DNA of 64,000 bases from an uncultured Salinisphaerales bacterium. GTDB lineage: Bacteria > Pseudomonadota > Gammaproteobacteria > Nevskiales > CAJXLF01. The stretch lies in assembly GCA_913055805.1 (NCBI GenBank), contig CAJXLF010000003.1, positions 1 to 64,000 of the forward strand. The letters run 5' to 3'. This document shows positions 14,749-24,902 of the stretch, in pieces (within the stretch, counting starts at the first letter, position 1; every line of letters begins with the position of its first letter). A program made the translations under genes and the position numbers. The notes beneath the pieces are model-generated. The model searched no databases and had not been told where the DNA came from. It was given only the letters and a program-made list of their open reading frames with translations.

Positions 14749-17700
14749 TACCTGACTCCTCTGCCGGCGGGGCCGGATTATCTGCCGCAGGCGCCGGATT
14801 TGCGGGTGACTTGCGAACTTCGGCGCCCAGCGGCTCAACCACCGGCTCATCCCAGCTGCCGGTCAGCCGATAACTCAGTTTGGCCACCTGATCCAGCGGT
14901 TTTTCAAGCAGTTCCTGGGCAAGCCACAGACCAATTCCCAATACCGGTCCGCCCAGTACCGCGCCAGCCAGTGCCACGCCCGAAGCCACACCCGGATAAA
15001 TGGTCACCACCTGGTCGTAATCCTGGGCGGCCAGCCCCACCCGGCCGCGTACTTCAATACGCGCCGACGGCGTGGTGACGACCAGATCATCTGTCGTGGC
15101 ATTGCCTTTCTCTATGGCAAATACGCCGGTTAATTTATCAAACGCGGTGCCCTTGCCGAGCACATCACTGAAATCCAGCGTCAACCTTCTGGGCAGGGAA
15201 TAGAAGCTGAGCAGACTGAGTACCCGGCCGGCACCCGGCTTTACTTCCAGCAAACTGCCGTCCACGAGATCAAAACTCATCTTGCCGTTGAGTTGTTCCA
15301 TCTCCAGTCCGCTGGCCGCCGGCGCCCAGTCGACTTCCATGAAGACGTCGGCCTGTTCGGCAGTAATGCTGGGTGCGTAACCGGTGGCATTGAGCAGTCC
15401 GACAATATCATTGCCATTAATGTTCAGCAGCAGCCTGGCGCTGCTTTGGCCATTCTCGCGCTGCCATTGACCGCCACCGCGCACTTCGATACGCCGTCCA
15501 CCGATTTCCAGTGTCGACAGGCGCACCCCGACCGGCATCGCCTGTGTGACCAGCCGCAAGTGTCCCAAGCCTTCATCGCCGAGACGAAAATTCTTCACAC
15601 TCAGGTTGAGTACAGGCAACTGGGCCGGATCAACAGGCTCGGCCTGCACCTTATCCCCCGCCTGACTTTCCTCTTCCTCGAAAAGGCTGCCGGGAACCTT
15701 GAGATTGAGGTGATTAAATTCGCCGTTAATAGCCAGGCGGCCGCCTTCCTGTTGTTTCCAGCTCAGCATACCTTCGGCATCTGCGCCACTCACAGCTATT
15801 TGACCCTGCCTTGCCGACAACGGTTTGCCGGCGCCGCCTGACGACAGGCCGAGCTTTCTGAATGTCTGACCGGCCACACGCAGCTCTCCCAGCTCTGCGT
15901 TGACATAAAGTGGTGGCAACTGACTATCCGATTCGCTGCGAGCCGGCGCCAGATTGTTCAAGTCCAGTAACGGCAGTTCACCCTCCACATACATCCCCGG
16001 CTGTAGTGGCCAGGCCAGTGCGGGCGCGTCACCCAGAAAAATCTTGCCTACGTGGAGCCTTGTCACCTCCCCGCTGGTCACAAATCTCAACAAGCCATGC
16101 AACTGGTCGCTGTAATGCCAGCGCATATCGGTCTGCCTCGACGCAGGCTGGATTACGGCCTTGAACTCACGACTCTCGCCGGCTTCCTTGGCAAAGGGCT
16201 CACCCAATGTGCTGCGCATACCCTGGAAGTTGCTGTATACACTGAGTTCAGATGCCGAAGCACTGGCGTCGAAAGTGGATTCGAGAACGACCTCGCTCTC
16301 TCCACTCAGTGCAGACAGGGTCTTTGCCGACACATAGGCACTGAGCGGCTGTTTGTGTTCCGGCAAGCGCACATGCGCTGTTGCCTGCAGATGCGTGAGC
16401 TGCCGCCCATCCTTCTCTACCGGTGTCAGTCTTGCCGTTAACGGCAGGCCGAGAAACTGACCCGATAGATGCTCCGCCGAGAGTCCCTTTTCGCTGAAAT
16501 GTAACTGTCCACGGATGGCATCCACTGTCTTGTCCAGTGAACTGTATTTGAGTTGCGCCCCCTGCATGTCGATGTCACCGGATATCCGGACTGCTTCCAC
16601 ATCGCTGAGCGGCATGCGCAAATCCAGATCCAGACGACCGGGACCACTCAGGCTGATGGCGTCCAGCAGGCCCTGATATTCCGACCTGAGCGGTGAAGCC
16701 CCCAGAAAGCCCAGCTGCCGGCCAACGTCCGCCTGTACCGTGCCTCTGATAATCAGCACCGGGTCGAGAAAATCCGGAATCTCCGCCACGGTTTTACCTA
16801 TCGGCACGCCGATGATCCGCCCGCTGCCGGCTTCGATGTACATGCTGCGACCATGGAAAACCGCATGCCCGTTAATGCGGTCTACCACCGGCCAGTCAGG
16901 TGCATAGGACAAACTGGCATCCCGCGCCTGGAATTCAATACGGAAAACTCCCGGCTCGCCGGGGTTTTCGTAAGGGAAGTCGGCCAGCCTGCCCTTTAAT
17001 TGCATCGTGCCTTCCGGCACGGTGCCGCCTGCCAGAGATGCCTGTAACCATTCCCCCACCGGCCCCGGCAGTGCCGGCGGCTTGGGAATATAGGGCTTGA
17101 GCGGAAGAATATCCGTTGCCTCAAAGGCCAGTTTCAGATCGATAGCCGGCGAGGGGGCATCATCCAATAGTAGATTCAGGCTGCCAGTGGCCCGGGCGGT
17201 GAGAACCTGTGTCTCCAGCTTGTCGGTGAATATTCGCCACGCCTCACCCTGCTTTTCCCATGCCAAGCCCAGGTCGAACCGGCTCAGCGGCAGAACCTGC
17301 TCGAACACCTGAGGCAGATCCAGCCGGGCATTGGATACCTTGGCATCAAAGCGGCCTGCCTGATCAGTGGCGTAAAGCTTCCCGGACAAGCCGGTAACAC
17401 CCGGCAAACCGTCGACCGCCGGCAACGCCAGCCCCTGTACCTGGGCCTGAACTTCATACTGAGGCTGCGCTCCCACGGCCTGCCGATACTCAAAACGCAG
17501 GGACTGCAGATTGCCTCTGACCTGCTCACCACGGGGCAATGGCATATCGCCCGCCACATTAAGCACTGACAGCCAGGACAGCAGGTCGGCAACGCGCAAG
17601 CTGTCCAGGTCCGCATCCAGCCGTGTACCGAATCCGTCCGGTGTAGGCTGGTAGCGGAAATGGCCCTGGGTGACCGGACTCCTGTCTTCGCCCCGCCAAT

Positions 17701-18652
17701 ATTGCAGAGACAGGACCTTCATGTCCCAGCCATCCCCAAGCGGACTGAAGCGGAGTTCCGCATCCAGGCCTGGCAGTGGATGCTCCTCGCCGGTACCTAC
17801 ATCACTGAGCGGACTCACGGCGAGACGCAATGCCGCGTTCTGGAACGAAAGACCCTGCCACTGACTGGCAAATTCCACGGTCATCGGCCCGCCACGCAGG
17901 GCTGCCGTGTCGCGCAATACAGGCGCCAGCCAGCCATCGGCATACAGGCTTTCAGTGCGGAAACGGGTATGAATCTGCAGCTCATCCGGCCTGGACAGCG
18001 CGCCCTTGAGATCAGCGTCGAAATGAAAGTCTTCGCCAAGATGTTTAGGTAACCGGCCTTCCAGCGCCAGATGCACACCCTTGCCGGCCTTCTCGAGCAC
18101 CACGTTCACCTGCTCGACCCGCGTCAGGCCGATAGGCGCGCCAAAATCGCTCCAGTTAACCACGCCCTCTTCGACTTCTATGCGATTGATCTTCTCCAGA
18201 TAGGAAAATATCTCAGCCACATCCAGTTCACCGCCTTCCGCCGCCTCGCCTACGCCGCGAATCCCGACACTGCCATCCGCGCGCCATTCCAGCGCGACGG
18301 CCAAGCCACGAAGCTCAATCATGTAGGGAAACAGTTCACCGCGCAGCAGGCTGCTCCACATGAAGGGCAACCCGATGTGCGCCACCTGAAAGGCCGGACG
18401 CCGCTGATCATCCAGCACGATGACCTCGTCCAGCTCGAACGTCGGGCGGAAAAGCTGCCAGCTCATGCCGATGCCGCCAATCGTAACCGGCAGATCCAGC
18501 GATTCGGACATTTCGGCTGCGAGCCGTTCCCGGTACTTGGGTGCTGCCAGATCAATCAGCCGCACCGCACCTACCACCACGGCCGCCAGTATCAATACGA
18601 CGGATGCAGTGAGCAGAGCTCCGGTCCAGACATGTTTCTTCCAGCGTTGCAT
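14729..18652 (-). CDS. yhdP: YhdP, AsmA-like inter-membrane lipid transport protein
   Basis: This 1307-residue protein belongs to the AsmA-like family with YhdP, TamB and YdbH, which bridge the periplasm and move phospholipids to the outer membrane. It starts with one membrane anchor (residues about 11-31: LLTASVVLILAAVVVGAV) followed by a long beta-rich periplasmic body containing DUF3971, and ends with an AsmA-C-like region (about residues 1080-1250). The last 40 residues are proline- and alanine-rich. The gene lies between rng and the nit gene as in many gammaproteobacteria. Full length, no break seen. Confidence 0.93.
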   Translation of the reverse strand: MQRWKKHVWTGALLTASVVLILAAVVVGAVRLIDLAAPKYRERLAAEMSESLDLPVTIGGIGMSWQLFRPTFELDEVIVLDDQRRPAFQVAHIGLPFMWSSLLRGELFPYMIELRGLAVALEWRADGSVGIRGVGEAAEGGELDVAEIFSYLEKINRIEVEEGVVNWSDFGAPIGLTRVEQVNVVLEKAGKGVHLALEGRLPKHLGEDFHFDADLKGALSRPDELQIHTRFRTESLYADGWLAPVLRDTAALRGGPMTVEFASQWQGLSFQNAALRLAVSPLSDVGTGEEHPLPGLDAELRFSPLGDGWDMKVLSLQYWRGEDRSPVTQGHFRYQPTPDGFGTRLDADLDSLRVADLLSWLSVLNVAGDMPLPRGEQVRGNLQSLRFEYRQAVGAQPQYEVQAQVQGLALPAVDGLPGVTGLSGKLYATDQAGRFDAKVSNARLDLPQVFEQVLPLSRFDLGLAWEKQGEAWRIFTDKLETQVLTARATGSLNLLLDDAPSPAIDLKLAFEATDILPLKPYIPKPPALPGPVGEWLQASLAGGTVPEGTMQLKGRLADFPYENPGEPGVFRIEFQARDASLSYAPDWPVVDRINGHAVFHGRSMYIEAGSGRIIGVPIGKTVAEIPDFLDPVLIIRGTVQADVGRQLGFLGASPLRSEYQGLLDAISLSGPGRLDLDLRMPLSDVEAVRISGDIDMQGAQLKYSSLDKTVDAIRGQLHFSEKGLSAEHLSGQFLGLPLTARLTPVEKDGRQLTHLQATAHVRLPEHKQPLSAYVSAKTLSALSGESEVVLESTFDASASASELSVYSNFQGMRSTLGEPFAKEAGESREFKAVIQPASRQTDMRWHYSDQLHGLLRFVTSGEVTRLHVGKIFLGDAPALAWPLQPGMYVEGELPLLDLNNLAPARSESDSQLPPLYVNAELGELRVAGQTFRKLGLSSGGAGKPLSARQGQIAVSGADAEGMLSWKQQEGGRLAINGEFNHLNLKVPGSLFEEEESQAGDKVQAEPVDPAQLPVLNLSVKNFRLGDEGLGHLRLVTQAMPVGVRLSTLEIGGRRIEVRGGGQWQRENGQSSARLLLNINGNDIVGLLNATGYAPSITAEQADVFMEVDWAPAASGLEMEQLNGKMSFDLVDGSLLEVKPGAGRVLSLLSFYSLPRRLTLDFSDVLGKGTAFDKLTGVFAIEKGNATTDDLVVTTPSARIEVRGRVGLAAQDYDQVVTIYPGVASGVALAGAVLGGPVLGIGLWLAQELLEKPLDQVAKLSYRLTGSWDEPVVEPLGAEVRKSPANPAPAADNPAPPAEESGSEIPAP

Positions 18653-18673
18653 TACTTGGTACCGGTCGTCCGC

Positions 18674-20161
18674 TCACACGATAACGACGTCGAAAGCCTC
18701 CTGCTGATATAGGGCCTCTTCCTGAAGCCGTATTGGCCGGCCAATGAAATTCTCCAGATCACCCATGGCGGATGACAGCTCATCCAGCAGCATGGCGATG
18801 ACATCGGGGTTGGCCAGAACCAGCAATTCGCTGGCCTGAAATTGCCGGGCCGAACGCATGACTTCGCGCATGATTTCATGGCATACGGTTTCCACGGATT
18901 TCACGTGTCCGCGTCCACCACAATGCTGACAAGATTCACACAGGATTTGTTCCATGCTCTCGCGCGTGCGCTTGCGGGTCATCTCCACCAGGCCCAGCGG
19001 AGAGATGCCGGTAATCACGGTCTTGGCAGGGTCCCGATGAGTATGACGCTCCAGCGCCGCCAGCACCTGACGGCGATGGTCCTCACCCTGCATGTCAATG
19101 AAATCGATGATGATAATGCCGCCCAGGTTACGCAGCCGCAGTTGCCGGGCAATGGCCTGCGCCGCCTCCAGGTTGGTCTTGAATATGGTTTCCTCGGGAT
19201 TACGGGTACCTACAAAACCACCGGTATTGACGTCGATGGTCACCATCGCCTCGGTCTGTTCGACGATCAGGTAGCCCCCTGACTTCAGCGGCACCCGCGA
19301 ACTGAGCGCCTTGTTGAGTTCGTCTTCCGCACCATAGAGATCGAAAATCGGCGACTCACCCTTGTAGAGTTCGATGCGATCGACCACCTCAGGCATGAAG
19401 CGCTGGGCAAATTTAACCACCTGCTCCCAGTTTTCGCGTGAATCGATGCGCAGTCGATCCACGTCTGCTCCCAGCAAATCGCGCAGCATGCGCATCACCA
19501 GCGGCAGGTCACCATAAACCATGCTGCCGGCTTCGGCCTGTTCAGCCTGAACACGTACAAAGCCCCAGAGTTTGTCCAGAAACTGCATATCCGCCAGCAG
19601 ATCTTCCTCGCTGGCGCCCTCACCCACGGTGCGGACAATGAATCCGCCTTCTATACCCAGCTTCAGACGTATGGATTCAATAAGATTCTTCAGGCGATCA
19701 CGTTCGGCAGCATCTTCGATACGCGCTGATATGCCGATGTTGTTGCAATGAGGCAGCAGCACCAGATAGCGGGACGGAATGCTGATGTTGGTGGAAAGCC
19801 TGGCACCCTTGGTGCTGATCGGATCCTTGATGACCTGCACCAGCACGGTATCGCCTTCGCGCAGCAGGCGCTGTATCTCGGGCAGGGACTGCGGCGGCGG
19901 CATCTCGACTGCCTCGCCTTCGGCCTGCGCAGGCGGCTGGGCGATATCCGCCACATGCAAAAAGGCCGTGCGCTCCAGCCCGATATCCACAAAGGCTGCC
20001 TGCATACCCGGCAACACCCGCTGCACCTGGCCCAGGTAGACATTACCGACCACCCCCCTGTGGGTGGACCGCTGCAGATAAACCTCCTGGAGTACACCAT
20101 TTTCGATCAACGCAACCCTTGTCTCCTGGGGGGTGACGTTGGCGAGGATTTCTTCGCTCAT
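18674..20161 (-). CDS. rng: Ribonuclease G
   Basis: RNase G is an endoribonuclease of the RNase E family that processes the 5' end of 16S rRNA and some mRNAs. The ATG at 20161 gives MSEEILANVTPQETRVAL, the normal start; an upstream TTG adds five residues. An S1 domain follows (GNVYLGQVQRVLPGMQAAFVDIG). Catalytic aspartates lie in VTIDVNTGGFVG and IIIDFIDMQGE. The CESCQHCGGRG segment supplies zinc-link cysteines. Length (495) matches RNase G, without the long RNase E tail. A maf gene, often between rlmH and rng, is absent. Confidence 0.95.
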   Translation of the reverse strand: MSEEILANVTPQETRVALIENGVLQEVYLQRSTHRGVVGNVYLGQVQRVLPGMQAAFVDIGLERTAFLHVADIAQPPAQAEGEAVEMPPPQSLPEIQRLLREGDTVLVQVIKDPISTKGARLSTNISIPSRYLVLLPHCNNIGISARIEDAAERDRLKNLIESIRLKLGIEGGFIVRTVGEGASEEDLLADMQFLDKLWGFVRVQAEQAEAGSMVYGDLPLVMRMLRDLLGADVDRLRIDSRENWEQVVKFAQRFMPEVVDRIELYKGESPIFDLYGAEDELNKALSSRVPLKSGGYLIVEQTEAMVTIDVNTGGFVGTRNPEETIFKTNLEAAQAIARQLRLRNLGGIIIIDFIDMQGEDHRRQVLAALERHTHRDPAKTVITGISPLGLVEMTRKRTRESMEQILCESCQHCGGRGHVKSVETVCHEIMREVMRSARQFQASELLVLANPDVIAMLLDELSSAMGDLENFIGRPIRLQEEALYQQEAFDVVIV

Positions 20162-20264
20162 CAGCGACTCACGCAATAGTTACTGTCTGTCTGCATTATG
20201 GCTTGTCAATCAGGTCTTTGGCAGTGCCCGCAGAAAAAACAGGACTTGCTGTCTGCTACGGCGA

Positions 20265-20735
20265 TCAATCTCGATGATAGGGATGGTTGTTCAGGATGCT
20301 CCATGCGCGGTAAAGCTGTTCGGCCACCAGCACACGCACCATGCCGTGCGGGAGTGTCAGTGGCGAAAGGGACCAGCGCTGTGATGCCGCCTGCAGGCAG
20401 CGGGCATCCAGACCGTCGGCGCCACCAACCATCAGCGCAATATCGCGACCATCCTGCAGCCATTGCCCCAGCCAGCCGGCCAGATCATGACTGCCGGGAG
20501 ATTTACCGCGCTCATCGAGTGCAATGATATTGGCGCCCTTGGGCACGGCCGCCAGCAAGCGATCAGCCTCTTCCGACTTGCAACGATCCGGGGATGTATT
20601 TTTGCTGCGGCGCGCCGGTTCAACTTCCTGAATCTGCAGGCTGCATTCCGGCGGGAAGCGCTTGAGATATTCGGCAACACCTGCCTCGACCCAGCCTGGC
20701 ATACGCCGGCCAACCGCCAGCAGGTGGATACGCAT
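20265..20735 (-). CDS. rlmH: 23S rRNA (pseudouridine1915-N3)-methyltransferase
   Basis: RlmH methylates pseudouridine 1915 in helix 69 of 23S rRNA on assembled ribosomes. The 156-residue protein is full length, with the SPOUT-class trefoil knot seen in IALMVGGADGLD and the C-terminal LTLPHGMVRVLVAEQLYRAWSI, the signature of the family. The N-terminus MRIHLLAVGRRMPGWV is canonical. It overlaps the stop of rsfS by 1 base. The rsfS-rlmH pairing is conserved across bacteria. Confidence 0.96.
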   Translation of the reverse strand: MRIHLLAVGRRMPGWVEAGVAEYLKRFPPECSLQIQEVEPARRSKNTSPDRCKSEEADRLLAAVPKGANIIALDERGKSPGSHDLAGWLGQWLQDGRDIALMVGGADGLDARCLQAASQRWSLSPLTLPHGMVRVLVAEQLYRAWSILNNHPYHRD

Positions 20736-21082
20736 CAGGTATGCGCGGCGGATTCTTTCACAGAGGCGGCCCAGAGTTTCTCAAGTTGATAGAACGCACG
20801 GGACTGAGCCTGCATGATATGCACGACAATCTCACCCAGGTCGACCAACACCCATTCGGCCTGCTCAATACCCTCGACGCCATAGGGCCGCACGCCGGCC
20901 TGCTTGGCGTCGTGAATGACGTTATCCGCAAGAGATTTGACATGGCGCTGCGAAGTGCCGGTACAGATCACCATCCTGGAAGTGATGGTGGTCAGTTCTT
21001 CGACATCCAGTACCTGAATGTTGAGCCCCTTGAGGTCGTCCAGCGCCTTTTCCACCAGGGCCAGTAGTTCGTCAGCTTGCAT
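20735..21082 (-). CDS. rsfS: Ribosome silencing factor RsfS
   Basis: RsfS binds ribosomal protein L14 and blocks subunit joining when nutrients are scarce. The 115-residue protein shows the conserved LNIQVLDVEELT segment, then MVICTGTSQRHVKSLADNV and GVEGIEQAEWVLVDLGEIVVHIM. It overlaps the stop of nadD by 1 base and the start of rlmH by 1 base, so the three are translated from one message. Confidence 0.96.
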   Translation of the reverse strand: MQADELLALVEKALDDLKGLNIQVLDVEELTTITSRMVICTGTSQRHVKSLADNVIHDAKQAGVRPYGVEGIEQAEWVLVDLGEIVVHIMQAQSRAFYQLEKLWAASVKESAAHT

Positions 21083-21750
21083 CAGATATCTTCAGCCTGC
21101 GCCGGTTCGGTGTATGCACCAATTTCTTCAATATCCCGCCAAACCTGATCCGGCAGCAGATAGCGTGGACTATGTCCGTGACCGATCAGGCGGCGGATTT
21201 CGTTGCCGGAAATTTCCAGCAGCGGGAACAGAGCGTGATAGACAAAGCCGGCCAGGCGATCACCCAGGGCGCGTGCGTCCTCGATTTCGCGGTCGCCGAT
21301 CCAGGCTTTGACTTCCTCGTTGATCTGCGCGCGCACACCTGGACGGGGCACGTAGATAATGTGGCAATAGTCCAGCAGTTCCTGCCAGCGGTGCCAGGTA
21401 TGAATCTGCGCGAACACGTCCATTCCCATGACTAGGCACAGCGGCGTATCCGGCAGGTCCTCGCGCAGCGACGTCAGCGTATCAATGGTGTAGGACAGAC
21501 CCGGGCGGATCAGCTCACGATCGTCCAGATCCAGGCGCGGTTCACTGGACACCGCCACGCGAATCCACTTGGCGCGCTGACCCGGCGTTGCTCCCGGCAC
21601 GTCACGATGCGGCGGCCGGGCGCTGGGAATGAGGCGTACCGAGGCCAGCCCCAGTTGATCACGCAGTTGCACCGCCAGACGCAAATGACCGTTATGGATG
21701 GGATCAAAAGTGCCGCCGAGCAGGCCGATCGGCTTGTTAAGGCCCGCCAC
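21082..21750 (-). CDS. nadD: Nicotinate-nucleotide adenylyltransferase
   Basis: NadD makes deamido-NAD from nicotinate mononucleotide and ATP. The 222-residue protein has the nucleotidyltransferase motif LLGGTFDPIHNGHLRLA at the N-terminus, the LIPSARPPHRD segment, and the C-terminal ISGNEIRRLIGHGHSPRYLLP, which contains the second (ISSTxxR-like) motif with N instead of the usual T. It follows proA by 2 bases and overlaps rsfS by 1 base. Confidence 0.95.
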   Translation of the reverse strand: MAGLNKPIGLLGGTFDPIHNGHLRLAVQLRDQLGLASVRLIPSARPPHRDVPGATPGQRAKWIRVAVSSEPRLDLDDRELIRPGLSYTIDTLTSLREDLPDTPLCLVMGMDVFAQIHTWHRWQELLDYCHIIYVPRPGVRAQINEEVKAWIGDREIEDARALGDRLAGFVYHALFPLLEISGNEIRRLIGHGHSPRYLLPDQVWRDIEEIGAYTEPAQAEDI

Positions 21751-21752
21751 GA

Positions 21753-23060
21753 CTAACGTACGTGTCCGTCGCCAAACACGACGTACTTCAGTGACGTGAG
21801 CCCTTCCAGACCCACGGGACCGCGGGCATGGAACTTGTCGGTGCTGATACCAATCTCCGCACCCAGACCATACTCAAAACCATCGGCAAAACGCGTCGAA
21901 GCATTGACCATGACCGAACTGGAATCGACTTCCCTCAGGAAGCGGCGCGCGCGGGTCACGCTTTCGGTCACGATACAGTCGGTATGACCTGAACCGTATT
22001 CGTTGATATGTGCGATAGCGGCATCCAGATCATCCACTACACGAATCGAGAGAATGGCGTCGAGATATTCAGTACGCCAGTCCTCTTCCGTCGCGGCCTT
22101 GATATCGGCCAGTACTGCATGTGTACGATCGCAGCCGCGCAACTCAATGTCTTTGGCCTGGTATTCCTTCGCCAGCCAGGGCAGTACCTGAGCGGCCACA
22201 GCCTGTGACACCAGCAGGGTTTCCATGGTGTTACAGGTGCCCAGACGCTGGGTCTTGGCATTCACCGCAACTGCTACGGCCTTGTCCAGATCAGCATCCT
22301 GGTCAATGAATACATGACAAACACCATCCAGATGCTTGATGACCGGCACCCGTGCATGTTCGGCCACGTATTCAATGAGGCCCTTGCCGCCGCGTGGCAC
22401 AATCACGTCCACATACTTGTCCATGCGCAACAGTTCGCCGACCGCACGCCGGTCGGTGGTATCCACCACCTGTACCGCTGTTGCCGGCAAACCGGCAGCC
22501 TGCAGTGCACCGGATATGCAGCGGCCAATGGCCAGGTTGGATTCGCGCGCTTCCGACCCCCCGCGCAGAATCGCCGCGTTACCCGATTTAAGGCACAGCG
22601 CCGCGGCATCCGCCGTGACGTTGGGGCGTGACTCATAAATGATGCCGACCACACCCAGTGGCACGCGCATGCGCCCCACCTGGATGCCTGAAGGCCGGTA
22701 GTTGAGATCGGTAATGGCGCCAATGGGGTCCGGCAGGGCGGCGATTTCACGCACGCCGTCAGCCATGCCCTGAATGCGCTCGGCCGTCAGTTCCAGCCGG
22801 TCCAGCAGCGCAGCATCCAGCCCGCTGTCCTCGGCCGCCTTGAGATCACGCTTGTTCGCCGCCATCAGCGCTTCGCGCTCGGCCTCAATGGCCTCGGCAA
22901 GAATCAGCAGGGCGGCGTTCTTGGCATTGGTGTCGGCTGCCGCCATGGCGCGGGAAGCCTGGCGCGCAGCCGCACCCACGCCAAGCATCTTGTCTGCCAG
23001 CGCCTCTTGGCTCAGTTTGTCCTGGTCAGCCCCGATCTGCTGGGCTGTCTGTGCATTCAT
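21753..23060 (-). CDS. proA: Gamma-glutamyl phosphate reductase
   Basis: ProA reduces gamma-glutamyl phosphate with NADPH in the second step of proline synthesis. The 435-residue protein has an aldehyde-dehydrogenase fold with the catalytic cysteine in [12 protein letters not shown] (near residue 278). [29 protein letters not shown] is the conserved cofactor region, given here only as its start and end: [11 protein letters not shown]...CLKSGNA. The C-terminal [11 protein letters not shown] segment is also canonical. It overlaps the holA stop by 4 bases. The partner kinase proB is not in the window. Confidence 0.96.
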   Translation of the reverse strand: MNAQTAQQIGADQDKLSQEALADKMLGVGAAARQASRAMAAADTNAKNAALLILAEAIEAEREALMAANKRDLKAAEDSGLDAALLDRLELTAERIQGMADGVREIAALPDPIGAITDLNYRPSGIQVGRMRVPLGVVGIIYESRPNVTADAAALCLKSGNAAILRGGSEARESNLAIGRCISGALQAAGLPATAVQVVDTTDRRAVGELLRMDKYVDVIVPRGGKGLIEYVAEHARVPVIKHLDGVCHVFIDQDADLDKAVAVAVNAKTQRLGTCNTMETLLVSQAVAAQVLPWLAKEYQAKDIELRGCDRTHAVLADIKAATEEDWRTEYLDAILSIRVVDDLDAAIAHINEYGSGHTDCIVTESVTRARRFLREVDSSSVMVNASTRFADGFEYGLGAEIGISTDKFHARGPVGLEGLTSLKYVVFGDGHVR

Positions 23061-24115
23061 GTAACGCTACTCACTTTCAGGTTCAGTGCCGGGGCCACCT
23101 GCGGCGATATCGGCAACTGCGTAAGACATGCGCATAATTTTACCAGTTCCTCCCAGGGTGAGTCGGAACTCATGCCTTTGCTGGCCCGATCCACCGAGGA
23201 GGCAATACCGAGCGCCTGATGAATCCGCGCACTTCCCAGGCGACGGGCGGCGCTCTCAAAGGCCTTGCGCTTCGGCCCCCAGACGCGCGCGTCGCGAAAG
23301 GCGGCTTCCAGATTGCCCCGCGTTTCCAGCGCCACGGCAATACGTTCAACGCCCCGCAGGGACCAGACCAGCGAGGCCAGAACACCCAAGGGTTCCTCGC
23401 CTTCTTCCCGCAGCCGCCACAGGCTTCTCAGCGCGGCAGCCGGCTGTGCGAGCAGCAGCTTGTCGACCAGATCAAAGGCATCGAAGCGCGCATGGTCGGA
23501 TACCGCCTGCTCGGCCGCGTCAAGGCTGAGCTCGCCATCCGGACACAGCAGCGCCAGCTTGGCAACTTCCTGCTTGCAGGCCAGCAGATTGCCTTCGGTC
23601 AGGGCCGCCAGCCACTGCACCACCTCACGCCCTGCGCGTAGACCGGCCGCCTGCAGCCTGCCCGCCACCCAGCGTTCGTAGTCAACACCCTTGACCGGCC
23701 AGGCATACATCGTATTGCCGGCGCTCTCGATCGTCTTGAACCACTTGCTGTTGCGTGCACTCTTGTCCAGGGTATTGGCGGTCACCAACAGCACCACATC
23801 GTCCTGCGGATTATTGGCAAAGGCCACCAGGGCCTCACTGCCTTCCCGGCCCGGTCCCTTGTCGCCCATATGCAGTTCAATACGGCGCCGGCTGGCGAAC
23901 AGGGAAAGACTGGCGCTGGCCGCCGATAGCTGGCCCCAGTCGAAACCGGATTCGACATAGAGTACTTCGCGCTCCTCAAAGCCCTGCGCTCTTGCAGCAG
24001 TTCTGAAAGCATCCGCGGCTTCCTGCACCAGCAGGGGTTCATCGCCGGCGACCAGGGCAATATGCGGCAGCTTGCGTTTGATTTGTGCAGCGAATTGTTC
24101 GGGATTAAGCGGCAT
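23057..24115 (-). CDS. holA: DNA polymerase III subunit delta
   Basis: The delta subunit opens the sliding clamp as part of the clamp loader. The 352-residue protein has a typical N-terminus [30 protein letters not shown], recognisable by its [15 protein letters not shown] core, then the [22 protein letters not shown] block (AAA+-like, no functional Walker A as expected for delta). It is the first gene of the holA-proA-nadD-rsfS-rlmH run. The lptE gene that precedes holA in many relatives is not present; instead a palindromic repeat lies 34 bases upstream. Confidence 0.93.
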   Translation of the reverse strand: MPLNPEQFAAQIKRKLPHIALVAGDEPLLVQEAADAFRTAARAQGFEEREVLYVESGFDWGQLSAASASLSLFASRRRIELHMGDKGPGREGSEALVAFANNPQDDVVLLVTANTLDKSARNSKWFKTIESAGNTMYAWPVKGVDYERWVAGRLQAAGLRAGREVVQWLAALTEGNLLACKQEVAKLALLCPDGELSLDAAEQAVSDHARFDAFDLVDKLLLAQPAAALRSLWRLREEGEEPLGVLASLVWSLRGVERIAVALETRGNLEAAFRDARVWGPKRKAFESAARRLGSARIHQALGIASSVDRASKGMSSDSPWEELVKLCACLTQLPISPQVAPALNLKVSSVT

Positions 24116-24148
24116 TACGGGGAGTCCGTTACAACTGAATCTATTTAT

Positions 24149-24232
24149 CTCACGCCAGGGCGCAAAGGCGCAAAGGCTTTAGGAAAATATGTTTGATCAT
24201 GTTTCTCTTGCGTTCTCCGAGCTTTGCGTGAG
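24149..24232. repeat. Palindromic intergenic repeat of CGCAAAGG type
   Basis: The two ends, CTCACGCCAGGGCGCAAAGG and GAGCTTTGCGTGAG, are imperfect inverted copies around an AT-rich middle. The left half also holds two tandem copies of GCGCAAAGG. Sequences of this style (CTCACGC near CGCAAAG units) recur as dispersed palindromes in many environmental bacterial genomes. It occupies the gap between the divergent holA and coq7 genes and may have brought or displaced promoter sequence. Copy number in this genome cannot be judged from one window. Confidence 0.6.
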
Positions 24233-24260
24233 CCATTTATCCGCAGGTTATAATGCCGAT

Positions 24261-24902
24261 ATGACACGCCGCTATTCACTCGCCGACCGCTTTCTCATGG
24301 ACCTGAGCCAGGGCCTGAAGACACTGCATGGCGGTGAGCAACTCAAGCACCGCGAAAGCCCGGGCCAGGATGCCGGGAACGATACGCTCAGCCCCCGTGA
24401 GCGCCGTCATGCCGCCGGCCTGATGCGCGTGAATCATGCCGGAGAAGTCGCCGCACAAGCGCTTTATCAGGGCCAGGCCGCAACCGCCCGCCTGCCCGAA
24501 GTACGCGAAGCCATGGAAGAGGCAGCCCGCGAAGAAGAGGATCATCTGGCCTGGTGCGAAGAACGCCTGGCCGAGCTGGGTGAGAAACCCAGCCGTCTGG
24601 GTCCGTTCTGGTATGTCGGTTCCTTCGCCATCGGCGCCGCGGCCGGTCTGGCCGGTGACAAATGGAGCCTGGGCTTTGTCGCCGAAACGGAAAAACAGGT
24701 CTGTGACCATCTGGAAGGACACCTGAAGAAACTGCCGGAACAGGACCAGCGCAGCCGGGCTATCGTGGAACAGATGAAGGCGGACGAAGCCCATCACGGC
24801 GAAACCGCCAGGCAGGCCGGTGGCGCCAATCTGCCGCGACCGATCCGGGATGTAATGAAACTTGCGTCCAGAGTCATGACGCGGACCGCTTACTGGTTCT
24901 AG
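24261..24902 (+). CDS. coq7: 2-nonaprenyl-3-methyl-6-methoxy-1,4-benzoquinol hydroxylase
   Basis: Coq7 hydroxylates demethoxyubiquinol in ubiquinone synthesis, using a di-iron centre and oxygen. The 213-residue protein starts at ATG 24261 ([15 protein letters not shown]). Iron ligands are in [31 protein letters not shown] and the C-terminal DEAHHGETA, giving the E..ExxH pattern twice. It implies aerobic respiration with ubiquinone. It is convergent with the FMN reductase gene, and their stop codons overlap. Confidence 0.95.
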   Translation: MTRRYSLADRFLMDLSQGLKTLHGGEQLKHRESPGQDAGNDTLSPRERRHAAGLMRVNHAGEVAAQALYQGQAATARLPEVREAMEEAAREEEDHLAWCEERLAELGEKPSRLGPFWYVGSFAIGAAAGLAGDKWSLGFVAETEKQVCDHLEGHLKKLPEQDQRSRAIVEQMKADEAHHGETARQAGGANLPRPIRDVMKLASRVMTRTAYWF

